A model generated the notes under the pieces. That model searched no databases. It was given only the letters and a program-made list of their open reading frames with translations, and was not told where the DNA came from. A DNA stretch of 35,669 nucleotides. Source: Bacteroidota bacterium. Lineage in GTDB: Bacteria > Bacteroidota > Bacteroidia > Chitinophagales > UBA2359. The first letter of the stretch is position 1; each line of letters starts with the position of its first letter. The DNA lies in NCBI GenBank assembly GCA_020630215.1, contig JAHDBT010000014.1, positions 1 through 35,669 on the forward strand, given 5' to 3'. This document shows positions 7,217 through 15,786 of this stretch, piece after piece. Made by a program: the position numbers and the translations under genes.

Positions 7217-9502
7217 ATGAAAATATGTAAAAGCGCGAAAAATATTATACTAAGCCTTTTTTTGGTGTTTAGCATATGTTGTTCCGCCTATAGTAGCCTT
7301 GCTAACTCTACTTCGGGTATTTTTTTTAATAAAGGAAATATTGCAGAAAGTTACGACCAGGCCAAAGAAGAAGGAAAATACCTATTGGTATACATTGGGG
7401 CTAGTTGGTGCGGACCATGTAAATTTATGAAAAATCACATTTTTACCGACCTAGACCTCGGCATGTACGTAAACAATAATTATGTGGTACATGAATTAGA
7501 TGGCGATTCGGAAGATGCCAAAATGTTTAAGCTCTATTATAATGTAGAGGTATACCCCAGCTTTGCCTTTTTTAACCTAGATGGCAGCCTACTACACTTT
7601 ATAGAAGGAGGACGAGCTACCAGCGAACTTAAAGACCTTGCCGAGCAAGTAGTAGAAGGCAATGGCAATATTATTGACTTAAAAGGACGTAAACATGCTC
7701 CTTTTCAACCCGATGGAAATGGGGCAGGCATGTGGGCAAATAATGCGCCGCCGTCTGGTAGCAATTTACCTAGTACAAGTACGGTGCAACCTATTCCAGA
7801 ACCTAGCTACCCAATGCCCGAAACCGTATTGCCAGCCGTACCCGAAAATACGCTGGTAATTACCCCAACACCTAACTTTGGGCAAGCAACAGGTAAAACA
7901 GGTTTAGCAGAAATAGACCGAGGCTTAAAAAGTGCAACGCCAACTCCTTCGCAGCCTATAGTTGTTTCGCCAGGGAATTACCCCAACCCAAATTCGCCAC
8001 AAAATGTTGCGCCTTACCAACCTAATCCTGCGCCAATTTACCAGCCATCGGGTACACCTAATTACAACAATCCGCCCAACTACCAGCCACCTAATGGAGG
8101 CACGGGCGATATCGTAATTACTAATCCGCCTGCACCAGAAATTAATACCAATCCCTATCCAGCTAATCCACAGCCTAATACTGCGCCAACTTACGAGCCA
8201 GGTGCGCCAGTAGATAATGCCATTGCTGCACAAATTACCCCCGTAAAAATTAACTACAAAGAAAACGTGTATGTGATTCCTACTCGTAAAGTAGCCCTGC
8301 TACCATTTGACGATGATGATAACTACACCGCCGATACGGAAGTAAACGATTACGAAATGCAGCCTATAGAAATGGACCCTGAAGCAGGCGACCAAGCGGC
8401 AAACATCAGTTATACACTACCCAAAACAATGGACATTGTGTTATCGGAGGAAGTGTTGAGCGAAGTTGCTAACCCTAATTCGATAAACAGTGAGTTGGGC
8501 AGGGATGGCAGTTACCGTGCAGGAGCAAGTGTGAGTGCCTTTGGTAAAACCGAAAGCAACCTAAAAAGCATGTCAAACGCAGATGCCACTGCTGACGAGG
8601 ACCAGCCAAAGCTAGAACTCATGAACAATCCTACAGATGGACAAGGCAACAACGAAACTGCACCCATCCTAATTTATGCCGATTTGTTAGATAACGAAAG
8701 CAAACCCTACTACGAATCTATTAAGCAAACCTACACCGCACAACAAGGAAATGTGCCTGTAGAAATGTTGCTAGAATATGCTTACCTAGCTAAAAAGTTT
8801 AGAGAACCCTATAACCATTTGGTAAACCAATATTTAGAGAGCGATACTAGAGAAGTAGCGCAGGATAAAAATGTACGCTTTATCTTTGACTTTAGTAATA
8901 AACTAGACAACCATGCTATTGCCTACCTAGTAAACGACATCGACTTTTTTAAGGATAAGTATGGTGCAGAGCGAGTAAATAAAAAAATAAAAAGTGCCAT
9001 TAGAAACAGCATTATTGAGTCTATTTTAGCAGGCAAACAACAACAAGTTGTTTTAGACAAAGCCGTTGCCCTAGCACAAACCGCCCAATTTACCGACGAA
9101 AAAGCGTTTGTATTTGAAATGAAATCGCTGTACTACAAAGGCAACAAACAATGGGATGCTTATGCCGATTTAGCCAGCAATTACATCAAACAAGAAAAAA
9201 TAAACGACCCTACCGTTTTAAGCAATGTGGTAAGTGTTTTTCACCAATACGTAACAGAAACTAAATACTTAAAACAAGCTGTGAAATGGTCAGAAAAATC
9301 TATTAAACTCGACCGTTCTTACTTTAACTTATACCACCATGCCGCCCTACTATACCGCCTAGGACAAGATGACATGGCCGTAATTAACGCCCTAGAAGCC
9401 CGCACCCTAGCCATACACACCGACGCAGGTACTGCCGCCGTAGACGAGCTAATTACCAAAATGGGTGCCGCCGATTTAATCCCGAAAGGCGAGGGATATT
9501 AA
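7217..9502 (+). CDS. Exported thioredoxin-fold protein with proline-rich linker
   Basis: I take the start at 7217, because it leaves a classic signal peptide (MKICKSAKN, hydrophobic IILSLFLVFSICC, cleavage near SSLA-NS), giving 761 residues. The upstream Met at 7190 would add nine residues. Next is a thioredoxin-like domain (~35-150) with the redox motif WCGPC (Cys65, Cys68) and the cis-proline region VEVYPSFAFF. Residues ~165-340 are a Pro/Asn/Gln/Tyr-rich low-complexity tether with short NPP, QPN and YQP words. The C-terminal ~250 residues are helical and look like tetratricopeptide-type repeats (ALLYRLGQDDMAVINALEAR). It is probably periplasmic or surface-bound and may reduce or isomerise disulfides in exported proteins. 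The partner is unknown. Confidence 0.85.
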   Translation: MKICKSAKNIILSLFLVFSICCSAYSSLANSTSGIFFNKGNIAESYDQAKEEGKYLLVYIGASWCGPCKFMKNHIFTDLDLGMYVNNNYVVHELDGDSEDAKMFKLYYNVEVYPSFAFFNLDGSLLHFIEGGRATSELKDLAEQVVEGNGNIIDLKGRKHAPFQPDGNGAGMWANNAPPSGSNLPSTSTVQPIPEPSYPMPETVLPAVPENTLVITPTPNFGQATGKTGLAEIDRGLKSATPTPSQPIVVSPGNYPNPNSPQNVAPYQPNPAPIYQPSGTPNYNNPPNYQPPNGGTGDIVITNPPAPEINTNPYPANPQPNTAPTYEPGAPVDNAIAAQITPVKINYKENVYVIPTRKVALLPFDDDDNYTADTEVNDYEMQPIEMDPEAGDQAANISYTLPKTMDIVLSEEVLSEVANPNSINSELGRDGSYRAGASVSAFGKTESNLKSMSNADATADEDQPKLELMNNPTDGQGNNETAPILIYADLLDNESKPYYESIKQTYTAQQGNVPVEMLLEYAYLAKKFREPYNHLVNQYLESDTREVAQDKNVRFIFDFSNKLDNHAIAYLVNDIDFFKDKYGAERVNKKIKSAIRNSIIESILAGKQQQVVLDKAVALAQTAQFTDEKAFVFEMKSLYYKGNKQWDAYADLASNYIKQEKINDPTVLSNVVSVFHQYVTETKYLKQAVKWSEKSIKLDRSYFNLYHHAALLYRLGQDDMAVINALEARTLAIHTDAGTAAVDELITKMGAADLIPKGEGY

Positions 9503-9578
9503 TTTTGTAGCAGGTACTTTTGTAGAAAGTAGAATGTACTTTTGTAGCAAAGAAAAAGATTACTAGTATTTATTAGAA

Positions 9579-9624
9579 GGATGAACAATCCCCCAAATTT
9601 ATTAACTTTGGGTCTTGTTCGTCC
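9579..9624 (+). terminator. Stem-loop terminator after the thioredoxin-fold gene
   Basis: GGATGAACAA at the left pairs with TTGTTCGTCC at the right, and inner CCCAAA pairs with TTTGGG. A TTTT run follows. The hairpin lies about 75 bp after the stop at 9502. Confidence 0.65.
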
Positions 9625-9644
9625 TTTTGTTATATTTGGACGAC

Positions 9645-9677
9645 AGACTTACTATTTTTCCAAAAAATAGTAAGTCT
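9645..9677. terminator. Second strong hairpin, AGACTTACTATTTTT stem
   Basis: A near-perfect stem, AGACTTACTATTTTT and AAAAATAGTAAGTCT, surrounds a very short loop. It lies about 20 bp after the preceding hairpin and 60 bp before the next gene. It could be a second terminator or a leader structure of the kinase gene. Confidence 0.55.
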
Positions 9678-9739
9678 TTACCAAACCCAAAAAAACTCCG
9701 TACAAACCCTACTACAATTAATCTACAAACCCCTAATCC

Positions 9740-10306
9740 ATGAATTTACCAATCATTTTCATCGGTCCAGTAACCGCAGGCAAAAGCACCCAATGTAAAT
9801 TAGTAGCCGAAGCCCTACAAAAAGAAAGCATTAGTTTAGACTATATGGGCGCAACAAAATACTATCCCAAAGTAGGTTGGGATAAAGACACCTTACTAGG
9901 AAAAATAGAAAAAGAAGGCTATTTAAAAACCTACTTACAATGGCGCACCTGCTTTGCACACGTCATTAAACAAGTACTAAAAGACTACCCCAACGAGGTA
10001 ATAGATTTTGGTGCTGGACACTCCCACTACGACGAACCGAAACTGTTTGAGGAAGTACAAAAAATCCTGGTCCCCTACAAAAACATCATCCTACTCTTAC
10101 CCTCTCCCGATTTAAACAAAAGCGAAGCCATCCTAAAAGCCCGTTGCCTAGAACAACGCAAGCAAACCTGGATACGCGATGGCCACGATTTCATCAACCA
10201 CTGGGTACATGACGACGACAACCACCTTTTAGCGACCCGCACCGTCTATACCAAAGGTAAAACCTTGGAGGAAACTAGGGAGGAGATTTTGGAAGGATTG
10301 GTTTAG
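9740..10306 (+). CDS. P-loop nucleotide-binding protein, small-molecule kinase-like
   Basis: This 188-residue cytoplasmic protein has an N-terminal Walker A motif, GPVTAGKS (9-16), directly after a hydrophobic strand (LPIIFI), as in shikimate kinase, adenylate kinase and other small P-loop kinases. A later strand ends in EVIDFGAGHSHYDE (about 86-99), a plausible Walker B/substrate region. A basic segment, ARCLEQRKQTW, resembles the lid arginines of such kinases. The substrate cannot be assigned. The C-terminal KTLEETREEILEGL helix is also typical of shikimate-kinase-like folds. It heads a run of six plus-strand genes, although the 166-bp gap to the next gene argues for separate transcription. 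Confidence 0.72.
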   Translation: MNLPIIFIGPVTAGKSTQCKLVAEALQKESISLDYMGATKYYPKVGWDKDTLLGKIEKEGYLKTYLQWRTCFAHVIKQVLKDYPNEVIDFGAGHSHYDEPKLFEEVQKILVPYKNIILLLPSPDLNKSEAILKARCLEQRKQTWIRDGHDFINHWVHDDDNHLLATRTVYTKGKTLEETREEILEGLV

Positions 10307-10472
10307 ACCAACTAGTTTTAAACAACCAATTATCAATGCTCAAATTCCAAATAAATTTCAATGCTCAATTAAAAAAAAAATCAAACACCCCAATTTTACA
10401 ATTCCGTAGGAATGACCGACCTTGTAACCCCTGAATTTATTTGTGGGAAAATGATATAAAAAAACAAATAGT

Positions 10473-11198
10473 ATGAGCTTCTTAAAAGCAGAATGGCGAA
10501 AATTAGCCCTAGCCAATTACGCCATCCCACCCACCAAACTAAAGCCCTATTTACCAATGGGTACGGAGTTAGATTTATGGCAAGGCAACTGCTATGTCAG
10601 CTTGGTGGGGTTTAAGTTTGTAAATACCAGAGTACTAGGCATAAAAGTGCCTTTTCATGTTAATTTTGAAGAAGTAAATTTGCGCTTTTACGTAAAACGA
10701 TACGAAGCAGGCGAATGGAAACGGGGTGTAGTTTTTATTAAAGAAATTGTGCCAAAGGCAGCCATTACCTTTGTTGCCAATACCTTGTACAAAGAAAATT
10801 ACGAAACCCTCCCCATGAAACACCTTTGGGACGAAAACAAGGAAGAGCAAATAGTCGCCTACGAATGGCTAAAAAATAAAAAGTGGAATAAATTTAGCAT
10901 CCGTGCCGCTAAAGCATCCACTACTATAAGCCCTGCCAGCGAAACCGAATTTATTACCGAACACTATTGGGGCTATGCCAAAATAAACAACAAAAAAACC
11001 AACGAATACGAAGTTACCCACCCCAAATGGAATACCTACGAGGTACTAGATTATGAAATAGACGTAGATTTTAGCGCAGTTTATGGCCCTAGTTTTGCCT
11101 TTTTAAATAACCAACAACCCACATCCGTTATGCTTGCCGAAGGTTCGGAAATAACGGTGGAAAATAAAAGAACAATTAACCCCCAACTACTTTTCTAA
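10473..11198 (+). CDS. DUF2071 (YqjF/COG3361-type) protein
   Basis: This 241-residue soluble protein belongs to the uncharacterised DUF2071 family. The recognisable features are the N-terminal block WRKLALANYAI-PPTKLKPYLP, the following DLWQGNCYVSLVGFKF strand pair, FHVNFEEVNLRFYV, and GVVFIKEIVPK, all in the family order. The length is normal. No catalytic residues are known for the family and none are claimed here. It ends 23 bp before the GNAT gene, which suggests co-transcription with 11222 and 11729. Unlike many relatives it shows no fusion or truncation. Confidence 0.82.
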   Translation: MSFLKAEWRKLALANYAIPPTKLKPYLPMGTELDLWQGNCYVSLVGFKFVNTRVLGIKVPFHVNFEEVNLRFYVKRYEAGEWKRGVVFIKEIVPKAAITFVANTLYKENYETLPMKHLWDENKEEQIVAYEWLKNKKWNKFSIRAAKASTTISPASETEFITEHYWGYAKINNKKTNEYEVTHPKWNTYEVLDYEIDVDFSAVYGPSFAFLNNQQPTSVMLAEGSEITVENKRTINPQLLF

Positions 11199-11221
11199 TA
11201 AAAAAACAACCTCCCCAAAAA

Positions 11222-11695
11222 ATGAACACCCAAAAAATAACCATACGCCCCGCCCTCCCCACCGAAATAAGTTGGATAAACACCACCTATCAATCCATCA
11301 ACTTTGTAGACTCCCATTACGAAAACGAATTTATTGTAATTGCCGAAATAGCGCAAAAAAAAGTAGGGCTAGGAAGACTCGTAAAAATAGACCCCCAACA
11401 TATTGAGCTAGGCGGCATTTACGTATTCCCTAACTTTAGGCGGCTAGGCGTTGCCCAACAAATAGTCCATTCTTTAATTCAAAAAAATCCCTTTAAAGGA
11501 GCAACAATTTGGTGTTTGCCTTTCGAAAAACTGCTAGATTTTTACGCCAAATTTGGCTTTCAACATTGCCAACATACAAACGATTTTGTGCCAGCAGTTG
11601 TACTTAAAAAACACCACTGGTGCAACGAAGGAGGAGCTTACCAACAAAAAGTTTTGCTACTTTGCAAAAAAGGCGATATTTTGCCTAAAAATTAA
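11222..11695 (+). CDS. GNAT-family N-acetyltransferase
   Basis: This 157-residue single-domain GNAT enzyme is expected to move an acetyl group from acetyl-CoA to an amine. Motif A is clear: GGIYVFPNFRRLGVAQQIV (about 76-94), where the FRRLGVA segment forms the pyrophosphate-binding loop. The downstream LLDFYAKFGFQHC is the usual strand-helix end of the fold. The acceptor is unknown. It starts 23 bp after the DUF2071 gene and ends 33 bp before the DUF1801 gene, so the three probably form one operon. Confidence 0.85.
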   Translation: MNTQKITIRPALPTEISWINTTYQSINFVDSHYENEFIVIAEIAQKKVGLGRLVKIDPQHIELGGIYVFPNFRRLGVAQQIVHSLIQKNPFKGATIWCLPFEKLLDFYAKFGFQHCQHTNDFVPAVVLKKHHWCNEGGAYQQKVLLLCKKGDILPKN

Positions 11696-11728
11696 ACGCC
11701 ATAAATACCTACTCGAATCTTTGTAACA

Positions 11729-12148
11729 ATGAATATAACTACCAACCCACAAGTCGAAACCAAGTTTAGCAACTATCCGCCAAACATCAAAGCCAAATTG
11801 CTAAACCTACGCAGAATCATTTTAGAAACTGCGGAAGGAATAGATAGCATACAAGAATTGGAAGAAACCTTAAAATGGGGCGAACCAAGCTACCTCGTAA
11901 AAAAAGGCAGCACCGTGCGTATGGATTGGAAAGAGAAAACGCCCAACCAATATGCCATTTATTTTAAGTGTACCAGCAAACTGGTCAGCACGTTTAAAGT
12001 GGTTTATGGAGATACTTTTAACTATGAAAAAAATAGAGCCATTGTATTTAAATTAGATGAGGAAGTGCCAGAAGAAATACTGAGTCATTGTGTTGCTTTG
12101 GCTTTAACTTATCACCAAGTAAAACATCTTCCTTTGTTGGGGGCATAA
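11729..12148 (+). CDS. DUF1801-domain protein
   Basis: This 139-residue soluble protein is of the DUF1801 (YdhG/iron-chaperone-like fold) family. The typical features are YPPNIKAKLLNLRRIILETA near the N-terminus, EETLKWGEPSYL in the middle, the hydrophobic strand YAIYFKCTSKLV, and NRAIVFKLDEEVPEEIL before the final helix. The family is often found beside GNAT or DUF2071 genes, and this one follows a GNAT gene by 33 bp. The biochemical function of most members is unknown, and no metal-binding residues can be asserted here. Confidence 0.84.
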   Translation: MNITTNPQVETKFSNYPPNIKAKLLNLRRIILETAEGIDSIQELEETLKWGEPSYLVKKGSTVRMDWKEKTPNQYAIYFKCTSKLVSTFKVVYGDTFNYEKNRAIVFKLDEEVPEEILSHCVALALTYHQVKHLPLLGA

Positions 12149-12217
12149 AAATAAAAAATATTCCAGTCAATAATCAGACACCACAGGCTAAATTTTAAGG
12201 CACTATTTTATGGTTGA

Positions 12218-12251
12218 TTCGTAGAGAAAATTCATGAATTTTCTCTACGAA
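12218..12251. terminator. Perfect 34-nt palindrome
   Basis: The sequence from TTCGTAGAGAAAATTC to its exact reverse complement is a perfect 34-nt palindrome with no loop. It lies between the DUF1801 gene (stop 12148) and the membrane-protein gene (start 12276). A transcript hairpin here could terminate or process the message. A dimeric repressor operator 25 bp before the next start is an alternative. There is no long T-run. Confidence 0.55.
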
Positions 12252-12275
12252 CACTTCTATTTATCCAACACATAA

Positions 12276-12677
12276 ATGATGAACTTACCACAAATAATTA
12301 ATACCATAAGTCCTAGAAAACTTTTATTAGTAGATAGCATAGGGGCATTAGTATCGGCTTTTTTTTTAGGAATAGTTTTAGTGAAATGGCAAACTTTTAT
12401 TGGAATGCCTACAACCATACTTTATGGACTGGCATTAATTGCTTGTATTTTTGCTGTTTATTCGTTTGTAAGTTACAAGTACCTTGCAGGAGATAGCAAA
12501 CCTTACCTAAAAATAATTGCCATTGCCAATTTGTTATATGGCTGTTTAACAATGGGTTTGGTCATTTACTTTTATCCCCAACTTAGCAAGTTAGGCATCC
12601 TTTATTTTGTGGGCGAATTATTAATTATTATTAGTTTGGTAATTGTTGAACTAAAAACAGCGGCTAAGGTGTTGTAA
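12276..12677 (+). CDS. Small four-helix membrane protein
   Basis: This 133-residue protein has four predicted membrane helices at about 16-37, 44-66, 78-99 and 105-126 (for example ILYGLALIACIFAVYSFV and LLIIISLVIVEL). It has no signal peptide or catalytic motif. The N-terminal ISPRKLLLVDSIGALVSAF segment resembles small uncharacterised membrane proteins of Flavobacteriia and Saprospiria. It is followed 39 bp later by a GNAT gene, so the two are probably co-transcribed. Function unknown. Confidence 0.75.
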   Translation: MMNLPQIINTISPRKLLLVDSIGALVSAFFLGIVLVKWQTFIGMPTTILYGLALIACIFAVYSFVSYKYLAGDSKPYLKIIAIANLLYGCLTMGLVIYFYPQLSKLGILYFVGELLIIISLVIVELKTAAKVL

Positions 12678-12716
12678 TAAACATCCCGCAATAATCATTT
12701 AGAAAATAAATAAACC

Positions 12717-13679
12717 ATGATTCAAATTATTCCTATTAATAACCAAACACCTGATGAGCATTTTTTGAGCTACCATGAATGCACGCACGAAATTTTAGGA
12801 GACAATCCATTAGCACATTTATTCTTCACCTCAACTTTAGATAAATTTAAAGAAATCTCTTTAAAAAGATCCACTAGACTCGACATTTACCTTTTGCTGC
12901 ACCAAGAAGAATGTCTCGGAATAATTGAACACTTAAAGCAATCGGAATACGCTTGTATAAATATGATACGTTTTGATTTGTTAGTAGATGCTACTACGAC
13001 TATCCGTTCTTTTTTACAAAAAATTAGTGCCAACAGAACCCTCCGAATAACTACTTCCCAACAAAAAACGTGTGAGCTACTTACGAGTATAGGAGGCAAT
13101 TGTGTAATTCAAGATGTAATTCAGGAATTGCAGATAGCAGAATTAAACATCCCCCAATTAGAGCAATTATTTGGAGAAGCCCAAAGTAAAAAACAGGCGG
13201 GAATTAATTTTTATTGGCATTCTTTTTTAGAAGGAGAACTGCTAGATAAATACATTGCATTTCACAACGAAATACAAAAACAAATTCCCGTTTTTGATAT
13301 GGAAAATGGAGAAAAAGAGATAGACAAAGAAATGCTATTAAATAGATATAAAGGCATCAAAAAACAAGGAGGAGGGATGCATTATTTACTAGCCATAAAT
13401 AACAACAAAGAAATAATTGGATTAACAGAAGTCTACTACGTAGATAAAAATAATGTGGAACAAATTAGCAGCGGATTAACTGCCGTAAAAAAAGAATACC
13501 GACAACAAAAAATAGCGCAATTCCTTAAAATTAGTATGCTAAGAAAAATGCTAAAACTACATCCCAAATTAACTGTTATAGATACCGCTAACTCTGTAGT
13601 AAACATGCCTATTTTGCAGCTAAACAAAAAAATAGGCTTTGAGGCAGTTGGTAATGAGTATATTGTAGATTTTAGTTAA
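12717..13679 (+). CDS. Two-domain GNAT-type acetyltransferase
   Basis: This 320-residue protein seems to be a tandem GNAT. The C-terminal half is convincing: the strand GGGMHYLLAINNNKEIIGLTEV is followed by SSGLTAVKKEYRQQKIAQFL, in which the EYRQQKIAQ segment is the acetyl-CoA pyrophosphate loop, and then NSVVNMPILQLNKKIGFE, the classical end of the fold. The N-terminal half (~1-140) has a weaker GNAT-like pattern and may be a degenerate domain, as in mycothiol-synthase-type enzymes. The acceptor is unknown. It is the last gene of the plus-strand run and converges on the glycosyltransferase gene. Confidence 0.78.
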   Translation: MIQIIPINNQTPDEHFLSYHECTHEILGDNPLAHLFFTSTLDKFKEISLKRSTRLDIYLLLHQEECLGIIEHLKQSEYACINMIRFDLLVDATTTIRSFLQKISANRTLRITTSQQKTCELLTSIGGNCVIQDVIQELQIAELNIPQLEQLFGEAQSKKQAGINFYWHSFLEGELLDKYIAFHNEIQKQIPVFDMENGEKEIDKEMLLNRYKGIKKQGGGMHYLLAINNNKEIIGLTEVYYVDKNNVEQISSGLTAVKKEYRQQKIAQFLKISMLRKMLKLHPKLTVIDTANSVVNMPILQLNKKIGFEAVGNEYIVDFS

Positions 13680-13711
13680 ACTAATTAATTAGGAGCTTGT
13701 TATTTGGAGTG

Positions 13712-14494
13712 TTATTTTTTCTTAGTAATGTCTCGCAATTTAGCATAGCGTAAATAAGCGGCATAAGCAGAATTTTTATACACTTTATAACCATAATAAC
13801 CATCTAAAAAACCACCTTTGAAAAAATAATTCAACACAAATTTAAAAGCAGGTTTTATATAAAGGTAATAGCCGTTTGCCTGTTTTCCTTTTTGGTAAAG
13901 TTCTGCTGCTGCAAGGCTGGTAAATTTATCTATTTGTTTAAGATGTTGGTCTTCCGTATGAATAGTGTAATGCAATAAGTCCCCTTTTAAATGCCCCGTA
14001 TTATTTCCTTTTTTTAAAACTACTTTTTCGTGCACTTTAGCATTGTTCCAATTACCGTATTGTTTATTCCATAAACGCAATTGCCGGTCGGGATACCAAG
14101 AACCGTGTTTAATCCAAGTGCCGCAATAATTGTTAAGTCTATTACAATAATAACCCGCATATTGCCAATCGGTTTTAATAGTTTGTATCGTTTTAATTAA
14201 TTCGGGACTTAATGCTTCATCTGCATCTAATGATAATACATGCAAAAAATTAGCTAAAGAAAGGGCATAGTTTTTCTGTGCGGCATAACCCTCAAATGCA
14301 TGTTTTTCAAAATGCAAAGGAATGGTTAATTTACTAGCAAATTCCTTACAAATTATTTCCGTTGTATCTGTAGAAAACGAATCGACAATAATGATTTCGT
14401 CTGCTACTTCCTGTAAAGAAAGCAGGCAGCGTTTAATATTATTCGCTTCATTGTAAGTAATAATTAATACAGATAATTGCACCTTTTGCGACAT
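13712..14494 (-). CDS. Family 2 glycosyltransferase, LPS-core WaaE/KdtX-like
   Basis: This cytoplasmic, membrane-associated sugar transferase probably acts on lipopolysaccharide core or another surface glycan. I choose the start at 14494 (MSQKVQLSVLIITYNEA), giving 260 residues, because the GT2 fold begins there. The frame extends to 14581 but that extension is unlike the family. The key features are the nucleotide-binding strand LSVLIITYNEANNI, the EIIIVDSFSTDTT segment, AAQKNYAL, the metal-binding LDADEAL (DxD-type), and a WYPDRQLRLW/HEKV block characteristic of WaaE-like beta-glucosyltransferases. The C-terminal aromatic region (YLYIKPAFKFVLNYFFKGG) is a likely membrane contact. Confidence 0.88.
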   Translation of the reverse strand: MSQKVQLSVLIITYNEANNIKRCLLSLQEVADEIIIVDSFSTDTTEIICKEFASKLTIPLHFEKHAFEGYAAQKNYALSLANFLHVLSLDADEALSPELIKTIQTIKTDWQYAGYYCNRLNNYCGTWIKHGSWYPDRQLRLWNKQYGNWNNAKVHEKVVLKKGNNTGHLKGDLLHYTIHTEDQHLKQIDKFTSLAAAELYQKGKQANGYYLYIKPAFKFVLNYFFKGGFLDGYYGYKVYKNSAYAAYLRYAKLRDITKKK

Positions 14495-14534
14495 GGGTTT
14501 ATTGCTAATCAAAAAAAATAAAAAGATACTATCT

Positions 14535-14554
14535 CGGATGACTAAACTCATCCG
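14535..14554. repeat. CGGATGA small palindrome upstream of the glycosyltransferase
   Basis: CGGATGA and TCATCCG arms surround a 6-nt spacer. The same arms with a different spacer occur at 27894-27913 before the giant repeat protein. If the glycosyltransferase starts at 14494, this hairpin lies 41 bp before its start codon, in the leader. Confidence 0.45.
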
Positions 14555-14599
14555 TTCATTTTGCGCTTTCTGCAAAAACACTTGCTACTAAATAACTAA

Positions 14600-15451
14600 C
14601 TAAACTTCATCCTCCCAAGCTCTAAAAACCAAAACGGGGACGGGAGCTTCGGCGGCCATTTTTTTGGCAATGCTATTAATAAACAATTTATCGAGCAATG
14701 CTTTTTGGGGACGTTCTACAAAGCTAATTAAATGAATGGGTTTTGTGGCTAAATATTTAAGGAGGGTTTCTTCTACATCCTTATGGTTTATTTCTACAAG
14801 TTGAAAATTACTTTTTCCTATTACCGAATTCGTGCGTCCAATAAAATCGCTGCGTTTTTTCTTGTACGAACGCGTTTCTTCTGCAATAACATGTATAAAC
14901 TGCAAGCGACTATTAAAAATATCCTTTAGGTGTTTTAATTGTTCTAGTATGCTTATAGGAGTTTGCAACCTGGTGCTATATGCAATTTGTTCAATTTTAT
15001 GGTAGTTGGCATTTTCGGGAACGGCTAGTATTGCTGTATTTTTCACCTTATCAATCATCATTTCTACGCTACTACTAAAAAACATCTTTCGCAGTGCGTT
15101 TTGTTTTTTTGCCCCAACTACTAGCAAATCGTATTGTTCGGCTTCCGTCATTTCAATAATGGTGTCAACGGTTAAGTTAGCGGTATATAGGTATTCAAAT
15201 TCTACCGTTTCTAGTATTTCGGGGGTATGGGTATTTTGAACCTTTGCAATAAATTGGTCGCTGGCAATCGGTTCAATAGCTGCTAGGAGGGCCTGTATAT
15301 TATCGACCGGCCGCTGCTGATTCACAATCGGCACATGATAATCGTGCAGAATGGTTAAGGGGGCTTGCGCTTTTTGGGCTATTTGTATGGCATAGCTAAA
15401 AGCACGAGCCGTGTATGGCGAAAAATCAGTTGGAACTAATATGCTTTTCAT
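14600..15451 (-). CDS. Tandem universal stress protein (UspA family)
   Basis: This 283-residue cytoplasmic protein has two Usp domains. The first spans about 1-150, with MKSILVPTDFSPYTARAFSYA at its start and YDLLVVGAKKQNALRKMFF...TAILAVPEN at its end. The second spans about 155-280 and ends in APVPVLVFRAWE. The glycine-rich G-x2-G-x9-G-S/T ATP-binding loop is not preserved in either half: the first reads GAKKQNALRKMFFSSS and the second lacks glycines. It is therefore probably a non-ATP-binding type. It is divergently arranged to the iron-sulfur gene at 15787 and probably relates to energy or redox stress, which is inference from family and context. Confidence 0.9.
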   Translation of the reverse strand: MKSILVPTDFSPYTARAFSYAIQIAQKAQAPLTILHDYHVPIVNQQRPVDNIQALLAAIEPIASDQFIAKVQNTHTPEILETVEFEYLYTANLTVDTIIEMTEAEQYDLLVVGAKKQNALRKMFFSSSVEMMIDKVKNTAILAVPENANYHKIEQIAYSTRLQTPISILEQLKHLKDIFNSRLQFIHVIAEETRSYKKKRSDFIGRTNSVIGKSNFQLVEINHKDVEETLLKYLATKPIHLISFVERPQKALLDKLFINSIAKKMAAEAPVPVLVFRAWEDEV

Positions 15452-15786
15452 TGTTCAATTAAACAAAGATGAATTTTTAGTGTTTGTTGAGTTGTAAAGG
15501 CTAACAAGATACTAATAATTTGGCAAAAATGTATGAATAATAGCAATAGTAAATTTTTATCGAACCTCATTCCTATTAAATTGTTATAAATAGGAAAGTG
15601 GCTTGGGTTTTGTGAAATTCCTAAAAAAAGGCTTTTGGAGCACTATATTTTTGCATTTTTGGCAATGTAACAGCCATATCGAGTGTTAGAAAAAAATACT
15701 TGCCGAAGGAGTATGGTTATTAGCAAAATTGTTCTTATTTTTCCTCCTTCAAAAAGCGCATCGTTTTTCGACGAAAAAATTATTGT
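15452..15786. other. Divergent promoter region, Usp / Fe-S gene
   Basis: This 335-bp AT-rich region contains promoter-like words in both directions (TATATTTTTGC near 15648 on plus; CATCTTTG before the Usp start on minus). I see no full consensus pair. The hairpin TTTTTCG-A-CGAAAAA (15764-15778) sits 8 bp before the start codon at 15787 and could hinder ribosome binding. Confidence 0.4.

Noticed and set aside
15764-15778. Intrinsic terminator before the Fe-S gene
   Set aside because: It lies 8 bp ahead of the start codon between divergent genes, so termination makes little sense; it is kept only as a possible translation-affecting hairpin.
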